The notes below the pieces were generated by a model. It saw nothing but the letters and a program-made list of their open reading frames with translations. It was not told the DNA's origin and did not search any database. Below are positions 1 through 6,395 of a stretch of 6,644 nucleotides of DNA, in pieces (position 1 is the stretch's first letter; each line of letters starts with the position of its first letter). The stretch is from an uncultured Rhodobacter sp. Its GTDB lineage: Bacteria > Pseudomonadota > Alphaproteobacteria > Rhodobacterales > Rhodobacteraceae. Made by a program: the position numbers and the translations under genes. The DNA is taken from contig CALGTJ010000556.1 of the NCBI GenBank assembly GCA_937901435.1, positions 1-6,644 on the forward strand, in the 5' to 3' direction.

Positions 1-51
1 GCAACTTCAAAACGCCGCCTGATCACGCCGTCACCAACTTTCGGGCATAGC

Positions 52-981
52 TCAAAAGTAATCGTTCAGCGGCTTATCGCTATAAAGACCGGCGACCTCG
101 TCTTGATAGCCGTTCAGCATCAGGGTCGGAATTCGCTTGGCAAACAAGCCGCCGCCGATCTGGCGCTCTGTCGCCTGAGACCAGCGTGGGTGATCCACCT
201 CGGGGTTTACGTTGCTGTAGAACCCGTATTCGCTGCCGATGGCCATGTTCCAGCTTGTTGGCGGCTCTTTATCCGTCAGCGTGATCCGCACAATGGATTT
301 GATCGACTTATACCCATATTTCCACGGCACCACCAGGCGCAGCGGCGCACCGTTCTGGTTCGGGATCGGTTCATCGTAGATGCCGTTCGCGAGGATCGTC
401 AGCGGATGCATCGCCTCGTCCAGACGCAGCCCCTCGCGGTAGGGCCAATCCAGCGTGGCGCGACGTTGACCGGGCATTTCCTCTGGGCGGACCAGCGTTT
501 CAAATGCCACATATTTTGCAGAGCTCTGCACGCCGACGCGGTTCAAAAGGTCCGCCAGTTCGAACCCGACCCAAGGCACGACCATCGACCACGCCTCGAC
601 ACAGCGGAACCGATAGATGCGTTCCTCTAGCGTCACGCCTTGCAGGATGTCGTCCATGGAATAGTCGCCGGGCTTGTCCACCAGACCGTCGATCTTCACT
701 GTCCACGGGTCGGTGGTCAGCATATGCGCGTTTCGCGACGGGTCATCCTTGCCCGTGCCGAATTCATAGAAGTTGTTGTAGGATGTGATATCCTCAAGGC
801 TGTTGGCCTCGGCATCCGTCGAATACTCGCTGGGCACCGCGCCCAACTTGGCCAGCGCCGGGCCTGCAATCGCACCAAATCCCAGCGCCGAGGCCCCTGC
901 AATCAACTGGCGGCGGTTCATGAACCCCGCCTTTGGGGTCACATCGGACCAATTCAGATCATTCTTCCAACGTCCAGCCAT
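52..981 (-). CDS. msrP: MsrP, periplasmic protein-methionine-sulfoxide reductase, Mo-cofactor catalytic subunit
   Basis: The 309-residue product matches the MsrP (YedY) family of the sulfite oxidase fold. MsrP reduces methionine sulfoxide in oxidised periplasmic proteins and receives electrons from the haem membrane protein MsrQ. A twin-arginine signal is visible: N22-R23-R24-Q25-L26-I27, then an Ala/Gly-rich hydrophobic stretch and a likely cleavage site after P41-A-L-A44. The Mo-binding cysteine is C127 in RFRCVEAWSMVVPW. Other family segments are the NGAPLRLVVPWKYGYKSIKS block (210-229) and NPEVDHPRW near the C-terminus. A purine-rich AGAAGGGA precedes the ATG at 981, supporting this start and a cytoplasmic N-terminal extension of about 20 residues before the RR motif. 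Length is close to the E. coli protein (334 aa as I recall it). msrQ would be expected downstream, but the window ends 51 bases after the stop. The gene lies downstream of the glutamate-synthase-like gene on the same strand, 69 bases away, so co-transcription is possible. Confidence 0.96.
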   Translation of the reverse strand: MAGRWKNDLNWSDVTPKAGFMNRRQLIAGASALGFGAIAGPALAKLGAVPSEYSTDAEANSLEDITSYNNFYEFGTGKDDPSRNAHMLTTDPWTVKIDGLVDKPGDYSMDDILQGVTLEERIYRFRCVEAWSMVVPWVGFELADLLNRVGVQSSAKYVAFETLVRPEEMPGQRRATLDWPYREGLRLDEAMHPLTILANGIYDEPIPNQNGAPLRLVVPWKYGYKSIKSIVRITLTDKEPPTSWNMAIGSEYGFYSNVNPEVDHPRWSQATERQIGGGLFAKRIPTLMLNGYQDEVAGLYSDKPLNDYF

Positions 982-1030
982 AGTCGCGTCCCTTCTTCAT
1001 GCTTTTCCCCGATGTAGACGCAAAGTCGGA

Positions 1031-1064
1031 AAACACCAAACAACGGTTTTTCACGTTCCCGTTG
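1031..1064 (-). terminator. Weak terminator-like hairpin between the glutamate-synthase-like gene and msrP
   Basis: Read on the minus strand, CAACGG (1064-1059) and CCGTTG (1046-1041) form a perfect 6-bp stem with a 12-base loop. A T-rich tail (TTTGGTGTTT, 1040-1031) follows. The hairpin overlaps the last codons and stop of the upstream gene. The stem is short and the tail is interrupted by G residues, so it may only attenuate transcription into msrP, or it may be chance. Confidence 0.3.
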
Positions 1065-2553
1065 GGGTTTTGAAACGTGGATAGATCTCTTCCATTGAGA
1101 TCGAGCGCCCATTGTCTTGCATCAGCCGCACGTGATGCCGCCGCATCTGGCGCGGTTCCGTGACCCCGACAGAGTGGGCGATCGTTTCGACCTCTTTCAC
1201 CAGACCCTTGGCATAGGACGCGACCTTTTTATACTTTTCCTGCGGAACCAGCCCGCGCTGGAACCTTGGGTCATGGGTGGTGATCCCGGTCGGGCAGGTG
1301 TTCTTGTTGCACTTCAGCGCCTGAATACAGCCAAGGCTGAACATAAAACCGCGCGCCGAGGTGATAAAATCCGCCCCCGCACAAATCGCCCATGCCACAT
1401 CGCCCGGATTGACCAGCTTGCCACTGGCAATCAGGCGGATGCGCTCTCCCAATCCATATTCGCGCCGCAGGTCTGTCACCAAGGGCAAAGCCTCGCGGAT
1501 CGACATGCCCACCAGATCAATCAGCGGCATCGGCGCCGCCCCCGTCCCCCCTTCCCCACCATCAATCGTAATGAAATCCGGCGCGTGTTCTGCACCGCGG
1601 TCACGGATCAACTCGAACAAGGGGCGAAGATCGTCAGGATTGCCCACAACAGTCTTGAACCCCACAGGCTTGCCAGTCACGTCCCGCACATGTCCGGTCA
1701 GGTCCAGCAAATCACCAAAGTCATCCACTTCTGTATGGCGATTGGGAGAGATGCTGGCCTCGCCCTCGTGAATCCCCCGGATCGCCGCGATCTCTGCATT
1801 CACCTTTTCCGCGGGCAGAATACCGCCCTTGCCCGGCTTGGCCCCCTGCGCCAGCTTGATCTCGAACATGCGGACTTGCTGATGCGAGGCCACCTCTCGC
1901 AGTTTGTCATCGCTCAGGTTGCCCGCCGTGTCGCGCACACCATATTTCGCGGTGCCGATCTGAAACACGATATCGGCCCCGCCACTATAATGATAAGGTG
2001 AAACGCCTCCCTCTCCGGTGTTCATCCAGATCCCGGCCTCTTTCGCGCCACGGCTTAGCGCCTCGACCGCAGGACGGGACAATGCGCCGTAACTCATCCC
2101 CGAGATATTAAAGAAGGACTGTGCAAGATAGGGCGTGCGGGCGTGCAGCCCGATCAGCATCGGTTCTGTATGCGCGACCTGATCCTCTAGTGGGGGAAAG
2201 GCCGCGTTCACGAAAATCGGCGTGCCCGGAATGCTGGTGTTGCGGGTCGACCCAAAGGCCACCGTATTGCCCTGCCCGGATCCCGCGCGTTCCACCCATT
2301 CCCGTTGCGCGCGGTTGAAGGGCAGTTCCTCGCGGTCCATCGCAAAGAAGTACTGGCGAAAAAATTCACCCATCGTCGAAAACAAATGCCGGAACCGACC
2401 GACCATCGGATAGTTCCGTCGCACCGCATCACTGGTCTGAATGCGGTCGATGACAAAGAACACCAGCGCGATCAGCGCCACCGCCCCGACCACAAGCACA
2501 AAGCTTAGCGCCAAAAGCTCTAACGCGCGCCGGGTGATTTCCATATACATCAT
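1051..2553 (-). CDS. Membrane-anchored FMN-binding glutamate-synthase-family protein (orphan GltB-like domain)
   Basis: The 500-residue product carries the FMN / iron-sulfur synthase domain of glutamate synthase (Glu_synthase, GltB central part). It lacks the N-terminal class II glutaminase domain and the C-terminal GXGXG domain. Residues about 10-36 form one transmembrane segment (LELLALSFVLVVGAVALIAL and onward). The catalytic-domain motifs run in order: FFNISGMSYGALS (147-159), GEGGVSPYH (180-188), FEIKLAQGAKPGKGG (230-244), GKPVGFK (294-300), TIDGGEGGTGAAP (329-341), and RLIASGKLVNPGD (373-385). C409, C415 and C420 have the C-x5-C-x4-C spacing of the [3Fe-4S] site of GltS. A strong GGGAGG seven bases before the ATG at 2553 selects this start over the Met codons at residues 2 and 4. 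No partner glutaminase or GltD-like gene is present. The true reaction of these short membrane-tethered homologues is not established, so I would not call it a glutamate synthase. It lies upstream of msrP on the same strand. Confidence 0.92.
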   Translation of the reverse strand: MMYMEITRRALELLALSFVLVVGAVALIALVFFVIDRIQTSDAVRRNYPMVGRFRHLFSTMGEFFRQYFFAMDREELPFNRAQREWVERAGSGQGNTVAFGSTRNTSIPGTPIFVNAAFPPLEDQVAHTEPMLIGLHARTPYLAQSFFNISGMSYGALSRPAVEALSRGAKEAGIWMNTGEGGVSPYHYSGGADIVFQIGTAKYGVRDTAGNLSDDKLREVASHQQVRMFEIKLAQGAKPGKGGILPAEKVNAEIAAIRGIHEGEASISPNRHTEVDDFGDLLDLTGHVRDVTGKPVGFKTVVGNPDDLRPLFELIRDRGAEHAPDFITIDGGEGGTGAAPMPLIDLVGMSIREALPLVTDLRREYGLGERIRLIASGKLVNPGDVAWAICAGADFITSARGFMFSLGCIQALKCNKNTCPTGITTHDPRFQRGLVPQEKYKKVASYAKGLVKEVETIAHSVGVTEPRQMRRHHVRLMQDNGRSISMEEIYPRFKTPTGT

Positions 2554-2877
2554 GACTTGGCCTCCCTGCGGGCTGCCAAACTGCTGCGTCAGGCCCGCTT
2601 ACAGAGTTACTGTCATCCGGATCGCACGATACCGCAAGCATTCGAAGCCGCACAAAGACGCCTCATATCCCCGGAAATCAGTTTTTTTCAATCACGCCAT
2701 TTCAAACGAATGTGACTTGTCTAAATTGCACGCCCCGGCTCAGTCCGCGTTGCGATTTCGTCAACGTGACCAGAGCGCCGATTGGCGGGAAATCCCACAG
2801 ATCCAATTCCGCACAAGGGCCGTAAGACCTTTCGATGTCACAACGGACATTCACTTTAACACATGATGGAGACCCTA
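2554..2877. other. Divergent intergenic region of 324 bases
   Basis: This gap separates the minus-strand glutamate-synthase-like gene from the plus-strand fasciclin gene, so it must hold both promoters unless the genes are read from further away. I see the ribosome binding site of the minus-strand gene at its left end, one weak minus-strand promoter candidate, a run of seven T residues at 2682-2688, and GGAGA at the right end. I see no convincing plus-strand promoter, operator, RNA gene or plausible small protein. Open frames crossing it have no ribosome binding site and no recognisable family features. Confidence 0.5.
2662..2691 (-). promoter_or_regulatory. Candidate sigma70-type promoter for the glutamate-synthase-like gene
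   Basis: On the minus strand, TTGAAA (2691-2686; 5 of 6 to TTGACA) is followed after 18 bases by TATGAG (2667-2662; 4 of 6 to TATAAT). This would give a leader of about 100 bases before the ATG at 2553. It is a visual match only, and alphaproteobacterial promoters are often degenerate. Confidence 0.27.
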
Positions 2878-3354
2878 ATGTTTCGTAGAACAATGATCTC
2901 GCTGACCGCCGCCGCTTTCCTGACCGCACCCGCATTCGCTGGTGGCCATTCCAAGGACATCGTCGACACAGCCGTCGGTGCAGGCACCTTTAACACTCTG
3001 GTCGCCGCCGTCACCGCAGCCGGTCTGGTCGATACGCTGAAAGGCGAAGGCCCCTTCACCGTATTCGCGCCAACAGATGACGCATTCGCAAAACTGCCAG
3101 AAGGCACCGTAGAAGGCCTGCTGGCCGATATTCCAACCCTGACGAAAATCCTGACCTATCACGTGGTCGCCGGTAAAGTAATGTCGACCGACCTAAGTGA
3201 CGGCATGATGGCCGCCACTGTGGAAGGATCCGAGATCAAAGTCGGCACCATGGGTGGCGTGATGATCAACGAGTCGACCGTCACAACGGCCGATATCGAA
3301 GCCTCGAACGGTGTGATCCATGTGATCGACACGGTTCTGATGCCCCCGATGTAA
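2878..3354 (+). CDS. Exported fasciclin (FAS1) domain protein
   Basis: The 158-residue product is a signal peptide plus one FAS1 domain. The signal peptide has positive residues R3-R4, a hydrophobic core from about M6 to F14, and a likely cleavage after A19-F-A21. The domain runs from about D27 to P157 with the family hallmarks. These are the H1-like segment [17 protein letters not shown] (58-74), YHVVAGKV (94-101), and the H2-like C-terminal [14 protein letters not shown] (144-157). Bacterial FAS1 proteins of this size are secreted or periplasmic and are linked to adhesion, but their ligands are mostly unknown. The start at 2878 is chosen because GGAGA (2868-2872) lies five bases upstream. 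An in-frame ATG at 2863 would add only MMETL and would place the purine-rich site inside the gene. A strong hairpin terminator follows the stop, so it is probably a single-gene transcript. Confidence 0.93.
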   Translation: MFRRTMISLTAAAFLTAPAFAGGHSKDIVDTAVGAGTFNTLVAAVTAAGLVDTLKGEGPFTVFAPTDDAFAKLPEGTVEGLLADIPTLTKILTYHVVAGKVMSTDLSDGMMAATVEGSEIKVGTMGGVMINESTVTTADIEASNGVIHVIDTVLMPPM

Positions 3355-3360
3355 TCTATC

Positions 3361-3417
3361 GCGCCAACCTTGGCGTACTGCATCAAACAAAAGGGCGGGC
3401 CATTGGTCCGCCCTTTT
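3361..3417 (+). terminator. Strong intrinsic terminator after the fasciclin gene
   Basis: The main hairpin pairs AAAAGGGCGG (3389-3398) with CCGCCCTTTT (3408-3417). It continues inward through one G-U and two G-C pairs to a 3-base loop, giving about 13 bp in all. The T run makes it a standard terminator on the plus strand, and the A run makes it potentially bidirectional. Just before it, a small perfect hairpin CGCCAA / TTGGCG (3362-3367 / 3370-3375) lies 7 bases after the stop codon. Confidence 0.88.
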
Positions 3418-3575
3418 GCGTTCTTGCTGTGATCAGCGCGCATTTGCCCATACGCCCCACGCCCTGTGGGGGAAGATTGCCTGTCCCGATGCCGCAGTAT
3501 TTTCCATGCGGAACATTGCTTGTCTCACCCTGCCTTTCACGCGCCCTTGTGCCCAAAACCTTAGATGTTGAGCCA

Positions 3576-3642
3576 GAGGGATGCGCGGTCGTCAAACATC
3601 TGGCCTAGTCGCCTTGCATCACCCTTTCGCGATGCATCCCTC
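3576..3642 (+). promoter_or_regulatory. Perfect 9-bp inverted repeat upstream of the EF-hand gene's ribosome binding site
   Basis: GAGGGATGC (3576-3584) and GCATCCCTC (3634-3642) are perfect inverted copies with a 49-base spacer. The right arm ends 4 bases before the AAAGGA ribosome binding site. Inside and overlapping it, a second inverted repeat AGATGTT (3563-3569) / AACATCT (3595-3601) could fold in competition. If transcribed, this would be a leader structure able to influence ribosome access. If not, it could be a binding site. No known riboswitch class is recognised. Confidence 0.35.
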
Positions 3643-3660
3643 AACCAAAGGACGCGACAA

Positions 3661-3900
3661 ATGACCCGCAAACTCATCTCCGCTGCCATGATCCTTGGAA
3701 CGGCCGCTGCCGCCTTCGCCATGACCAACCTCGACAGCGATGGCGACGCCATGCTCACGATGGAAGAAATGACAGCCGCCTATCCGACCTTTACAGAAGC
3801 GCAGTTCAGCGATGCCGATACGGATGGTGACGGTATGATCAACCAAGACGAACTCGCCGCCGCCCGCGCCATCGGCATCATCCCCGCCGATCAGGGCTAA
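3661..3900 (+). CDS. Small exported EF-hand (calmodulin-like) Ca2+-binding protein
   Basis: The product is 79 residues long: a signal peptide (M1 to about A20, core LISAAMILGTAAAAFA) followed by two EF-hand loops. Loop 1 is residues 25-36 (D25, D27, D29, E36), with Ala at position 6 where Gly is usual. Loop 2 is residues 53-64 (D53, D55, D57, G58, E64) and is canonical. The pair is separated by a short linker typical of a paired EF-hand unit. The expected role is Ca2+ binding in the periplasm or outside the cell, but the partner is unknown. AAAGGA (3647-3652) lies eight bases before the ATG at 3661, which supports the start. The gene has its own downstream terminator and sits between the fasciclin gene and clpB (convergent). 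There is no sign of an operon partner. Confidence 0.88.
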   Translation: MTRKLISAAMILGTAAAAFAMTNLDSDGDAMLTMEEMTAAYPTFTEAQFSDADTDGDGMINQDELAAARAIGIIPADQG

Positions 3901-4023
3901 GCCATAGCGTTGAGGTTGTCCCCGGGTTGCCAGTGGCGGCAGGCGCACACCCTCTCCCCCAAAGACCAGAGGGAGACATCCACCCCAGGTTCCGCCTGCA
4001 CCAACGCCATAGCCTCAACGTTA
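3901..4023 (+). ncRNA. Candidate structured RNA or structured 3' UTR (unclassified)
   Basis: Nested inverted repeats fill the space between the EF-hand stop codon and a terminator. Stem P1 pairs 3905-3915 (TAGCGTTGAGG) with 4013-4023 (CCTCAACGTTA): 11 bp with one G-U. Stem P2/P3 pairs 3934-3945 (TGGCGGCAGGCG) with CGCCTGC (3993-3999) and CGCCA (4005-4009): 12 bp with a 5-base bulge at 4000-4004. An apical hairpin pairs CCCTCT (3950-3955) with AGAGGG (3968-3973), or alternatively TCTCCC with GGGAGA in a shifted register. An asymmetric internal loop (3916-3933 against 4010-4012) separates P1 from P2. I could not match it to SRP RNA, 6S RNA, RNase P, tmRNA or a cobalamin riboswitch. Because P1 starts 4 bases after the stop codon, it may be processed from, or simply belong to, the EF-hand mRNA. 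Confidence 0.45.
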
Positions 4024-4060
4024 GACCCCCGCCCAGAGTTCCGGGCGGGGGTCATTTATT
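4024..4060 (+). terminator. Intrinsic terminator after the EF-hand gene / structured RNA
   Basis: GACCCCCGCCC (4024-4034) and GGGCGGGGGTC (4043-4053) form a perfect 11-bp GC-rich stem with an 8-base loop. ATTTATT follows (4054-4060). The tail is T-rich only on the plus strand, so it ends plus-strand transcription and abuts the candidate RNA's outer stem directly. Confidence 0.87.
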
Positions 4061-4081
4061 ATGCGTTGCCCATCAATTGGC

Positions 4082-4103
4082 GAAAATAGGCGCGCGGTCG
4101 CGC
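4082..4103 (-). terminator. Possible terminator downstream of clpB
   Basis: The short palindrome GCGCGGTCGCGC (4092-4103) lies about 33 bases after the clpB stop. On the minus strand it is followed by CCTATTTTCG, giving a 4-5-bp GC stem and a partial T tract. The plus-strand side also has TCCTTTT, so it could act in both directions. The stem is short, so this is tentative. Confidence 0.35.
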
Positions 4104-4135
4104 TCCTTTTGGTCACGCCTTGCCAGAGATACGCC

Positions 4136-6385
4136 TTAGTGGATCACTGCGTCCTGTGGCGGTTGGCGGTTTGATGACGTTACCCGCTCGCCCACGATCA
4201 GCCCGTCAACGCCGCCGCTGACGTGAACAATATCACCGTCCTTCACATCGCCAGACAGCAACATCTCAGCCAGTTGATCCTGCAAATGCCGCTGGATCAC
4301 CCGCTTGAGGGGGCGCGCGCCAAACACAGGGTCAAAGCCTTCATCCGCCAGCCACTTTAGTGCGCCCTCATCCATGTCCAGCTTGATCTTGCGCCGGGCC
4401 AGTCTCTTTTCCAGCAACCCAAGCTGGATGGTGACGATATCGGTCATATCTTCGCGGCTGAGCCGGTCAAAGATGATCGTCTCGTCCAGACGGTTCAGGA
4501 ACTCGGGACGAAAATGCGCCCGCACCGCGTCCATGACATCACGTCGCGCCGTGGCACCATCGGCACCCTCGGGCAGTTGGCTGAGCGCCTGAGATCCAAG
4601 GTTCGACGTCAGAATGATCATCGTCTGCTTGAAACTGACCGTATGCCCCTGACCATCGGTCAGGATCCCGTCGTCCAGCACCTGCAACAGCACATTGAAC
4701 ACATCCGGATGCGCCTTTTCGACCTCGTCAAACAGGATCACCTGATAAGGCCTGCGCCGCACGGCCTCTGTCAGAACGCCACCCTCATCATAGCCCACAT
4801 AGCCCGGAGGCGCACCGATCAGGCGGGCGACCGAATGTTTCTCCATGAATTCAGACATATCGATGCGCACCATCGCCTTGTCGTCATCAAACAGGTATTC
4901 GGCCACCGCCTTGGTCAGTTCGGTCTTGCCGACACCCGTTGGCCCGAGGAACAGGAACGAGCCCAAAGGCCGGTTCTCGTCGTTCAGACCCGCGCGCGCG
5001 CGGCGCACGGCATTGGCCACAGCCTTGACGGCCGCATCCTGACCGATCACGCGCTTTCCAAGCTCGGCTTCCATCTGCAACAACTTGTCCCGCTCGCCTT
5101 CCAGCATCTTGGACGTGGGAATCCCCGTCCAGCGCTCGACCACCTGCGCGATCTGTTCCGGACGCACAGCTTCTTCGACCATCATGTCGCTTTCGCTGTC
5201 CTCGGCCTGCGCTACCTGTTTTTCAAGCTGGGGGATCACGCCATAGGACAACTCCCCCGCACGACCCAGATCGCCTTCGCGCTTGGCATGTTCCAACTCG
5301 GCACGGGCGCGGTCCAACTGCTCTTTCAGATCGCGCGCAGATTCCAGTTTGTTGCGCTCTGCCTGCCATTGCGCCGTCATTTCGGACGACCGCTGCTGCA
5401 AGTCCGCCAATTCTTTTTCCAGCTTTTCAAGCCGGTCCACACTGGCCGCGTCATCCTCTTTCTTCAGCGCCTCACCCTCGATCTGCAGTTGCAGGATCTG
5501 ACGATCCAGCGCGTCCAGTTCTTCGGGTTTGCTGTCCACTTCCATGCGCAGGCGGCTGGCGGCCTCGTCCATCAGGTCGATGGCCTTATCGGGCAGAAAA
5601 CGGTCGGTGATATAGCGATGGCTAAGTGTTGCCGCCGCGACCAGGGCAGAATCGCTGATCCGCACACCATGGTGCAGTTCATACTTTTCCTTGATACCGC
5701 GCAGGATGCTGATCGTGTCCTCGACCGTCGGTTCCTGCACAAGGACAGGTTGGAACCGCCGCGCAAGGGCTGCGTCTTTTTCCACGTATTTGCGGTATTC
5801 ATCCAGCGTCGTAGCCCCGACACAGTGCAATTCACCGCGCGCCAGAGACGGTTTGATCAGGTTCGCGGCATCCATTGCCCCATCGCCCTTGCCCGCGCCG
5901 ACAAGCGTGTGCATTTCGTCGATAAACAGGATGATTTCACCAGCGGCGGCAGTGATTTCATTCAGAACCGCCTTTAAACGTTCCTCGAACTCACCACGGT
6001 ATTTTGCCCCGGCAATCAGCGCACCCATATCCAGCGCCATCAGTTTCTTGTTGCGCAGGGATTCCGGCACGTCCCCGTTGACGATGCGCAGCGCAAGACC
6101 CTCGGCAATTGCGGTTTTACCCACACCGGGGTCCCCGATCAGAACCGGGTTGTTCTTGGTGCGGCGCGACAGGACCTGCATCGTGCGACGGATCTCCTCG
6201 TCGCGGCCAATGATCGGATCGATCTTGCCCTGCTCTGCGGCCTCAGTCAGGTCGCGCGCATACTTCTTGAGTGCGTCATAGCCCTCTTCGGCACTGGCAC
6301 TGTCCGCCGTGCGCCCCTTGCGCACATCGTTGATCGCAGAATTTAGCGACATGGCCGTCACGCCCCCAGCATCCAATGCCTCTTG
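4136..6385 (-). CDS. clpB: ClpB disaggregase, 5'-truncated at a chimeric join
   Basis: ClpB is the hexameric AAA+ disaggregase that works with DnaK/DnaJ/GrpE to extract proteins from aggregates in the cytosol. Numbering here follows the open frame read from a TTG at 6403. NBD1 has Walker A GDPGVGKT (90-97), pore loop KYRG (134-137), Walker B IILFIDE (157-163) and the Arg pair R215-R216. A Glu/Lys/Gln-rich coiled-coil middle domain spans about 285-410. NBD2 has Walker A GPTGVGKT (487-494), pore loop GYVGY (534-538), Walker B VILFDE (555-560), sensor-1 LTSNLGS (598-604) and sensor-2 GARPLKR (695-701). The C-terminus is complete (TAA at 4136-4138). Homology begins at QEALDAGG, so most of the N-terminal substrate-binding domain, roughly 120 residues, is missing. 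The frame stays open into foreign DNA (ATG 6394, TTG 6403), but those first six residues are not ClpB and these are not native starts. No promoter is visible. A minor short ClpB isoform made from an internal start is known in E. coli, but this break is not that. Confidence 0.95.
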   Translation of the reverse strand, partial: QEALDAGGVTAMSLNSAINDVRKGRTADSASAEEGYDALKKYARDLTEAAEQGKIDPIIGRDEEIRRTMQVLSRRTKNNPVLIGDPGVGKTAIAEGLALRIVNGDVPESLRNKKLMALDMGALIAGAKYRGEFEERLKAVLNEITAAAGEIILFIDEMHTLVGAGKGDGAMDAANLIKPSLARGELHCVGATTLDEYRKYVEKDAALARRFQPVLVQEPTVEDTISILRGIKEKYELHHGVRISDSALVAAATLSHRYITDRFLPDKAIDLMDEAASRLRMEVDSKPEELDALDRQILQLQIEGEALKKEDDAASVDRLEKLEKELADLQQRSSEMTAQWQAERNKLESARDLKEQLDRARAELEHAKREGDLGRAGELSYGVIPQLEKQVAQAEDSESDMMVEEAVRPEQIAQVVERWTGIPTSKMLEGERDKLLQMEAELGKRVIGQDAAVKAVANAVRRARAGLNDENRPLGSFLFLGPTGVGKTELTKAVAEYLFDDDKAMVRIDMSEFMEKHSVARLIGAPPGYVGYDEGGVLTEAVRRRPYQVILFDEVEKAHPDVFNVLLQVLDDGILTDGQGHTVSFKQTMIILTSNLGSQALSQLPEGADGATARRDVMDAVRAHFRPEFLNRLDETIIFDRLSREDMTDIVTIQLGLLEKRLARRKIKLDMDEGALKWLADEGFDPVFGARPLKRVIQRHLQDQLAEMLLSGDVKDGDIVHVSGGVDGLIVGERVTSSNRQPPQDAVIH

Positions 6386-6395
6386 GCAGGTCATG
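6381..6395. other. Chimeric join between alphaproteobacterial and Bacteroidetes-like DNA
   Basis: ClpB homology (minus strand) persists up to the CAA codon at 6383-6385. IorB-family homology (plus strand) begins at the TGG codon at 6384-6386, possibly at the preceding TCT. The two sides overlap by only about 3-6 bases (TCTTGG), and composition drops from about 62% to 38% GC at the same point. Two unrelated genes are broken in mid-reading frame in opposite orientation with no inverted repeats, target duplication or integrase. That pattern points to an artefactual join at a microhomology rather than an insertion. Confidence 0.85.

Noticed and set aside
1..26. GTG at 26 on the minus strand (GTG ATC AGG CGG CGT TTT...) as the start of msrQ downstream of msrP
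   Set aside because: msrQ is expected here, but only eight codons are visible and no MsrQ feature can be recognised.
1052..1079. CACGTT / AACGTG inverted repeat at the end of the glutamate-synthase-like gene
   Set aside because: It lies in coding sequence with a 16-base loop and no T tract on the relevant side. The overlapping CAACGG / CCGTTG hairpin explains the region better.
1117..2001. A 294-codon plus-strand open frame
   Set aside because: It is antisense to the glutamate-synthase-like gene. It shows no recognisable family motifs and no supporting ribosome binding site.
2441..2866. Plus-strand open frame of 141 codons crossing the divergent intergenic region
   Set aside because: It overlaps the start of the well-supported minus-strand gene and has no convincing ribosome binding site or recognisable protein features.
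3383..3595. Minus-strand open frame of 70 codons between the fasciclin and EF-hand genes
   Set aside because: It reads through the strong terminator hairpin, has no family features, and overlaps the inverted-repeat leader.
3901..4060. Assignment of the structured region to SRP RNA, 6S RNA, RNase P RNA, tmRNA or a cobalamin riboswitch
   Set aside because: The SRP tetraloop region (GGAAGGAAGCAGCC type), the RNase P GAGGAAAGTCC core, the tmRNA tRNA-like ends, and the cobalamin B12-box were all looked for and are absent. 6S cannot be excluded firmly, but the bubble layout and length fit poorly.
4514..5977. A 487-codon open frame on the plus strand, antisense to clpB
   Set aside because: It mirrors a clear, high-identity ClpB coding frame. 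Its translation is rich in His, Arg and Gln without domain motifs, as expected for the antisense of GC-rich coding DNA.
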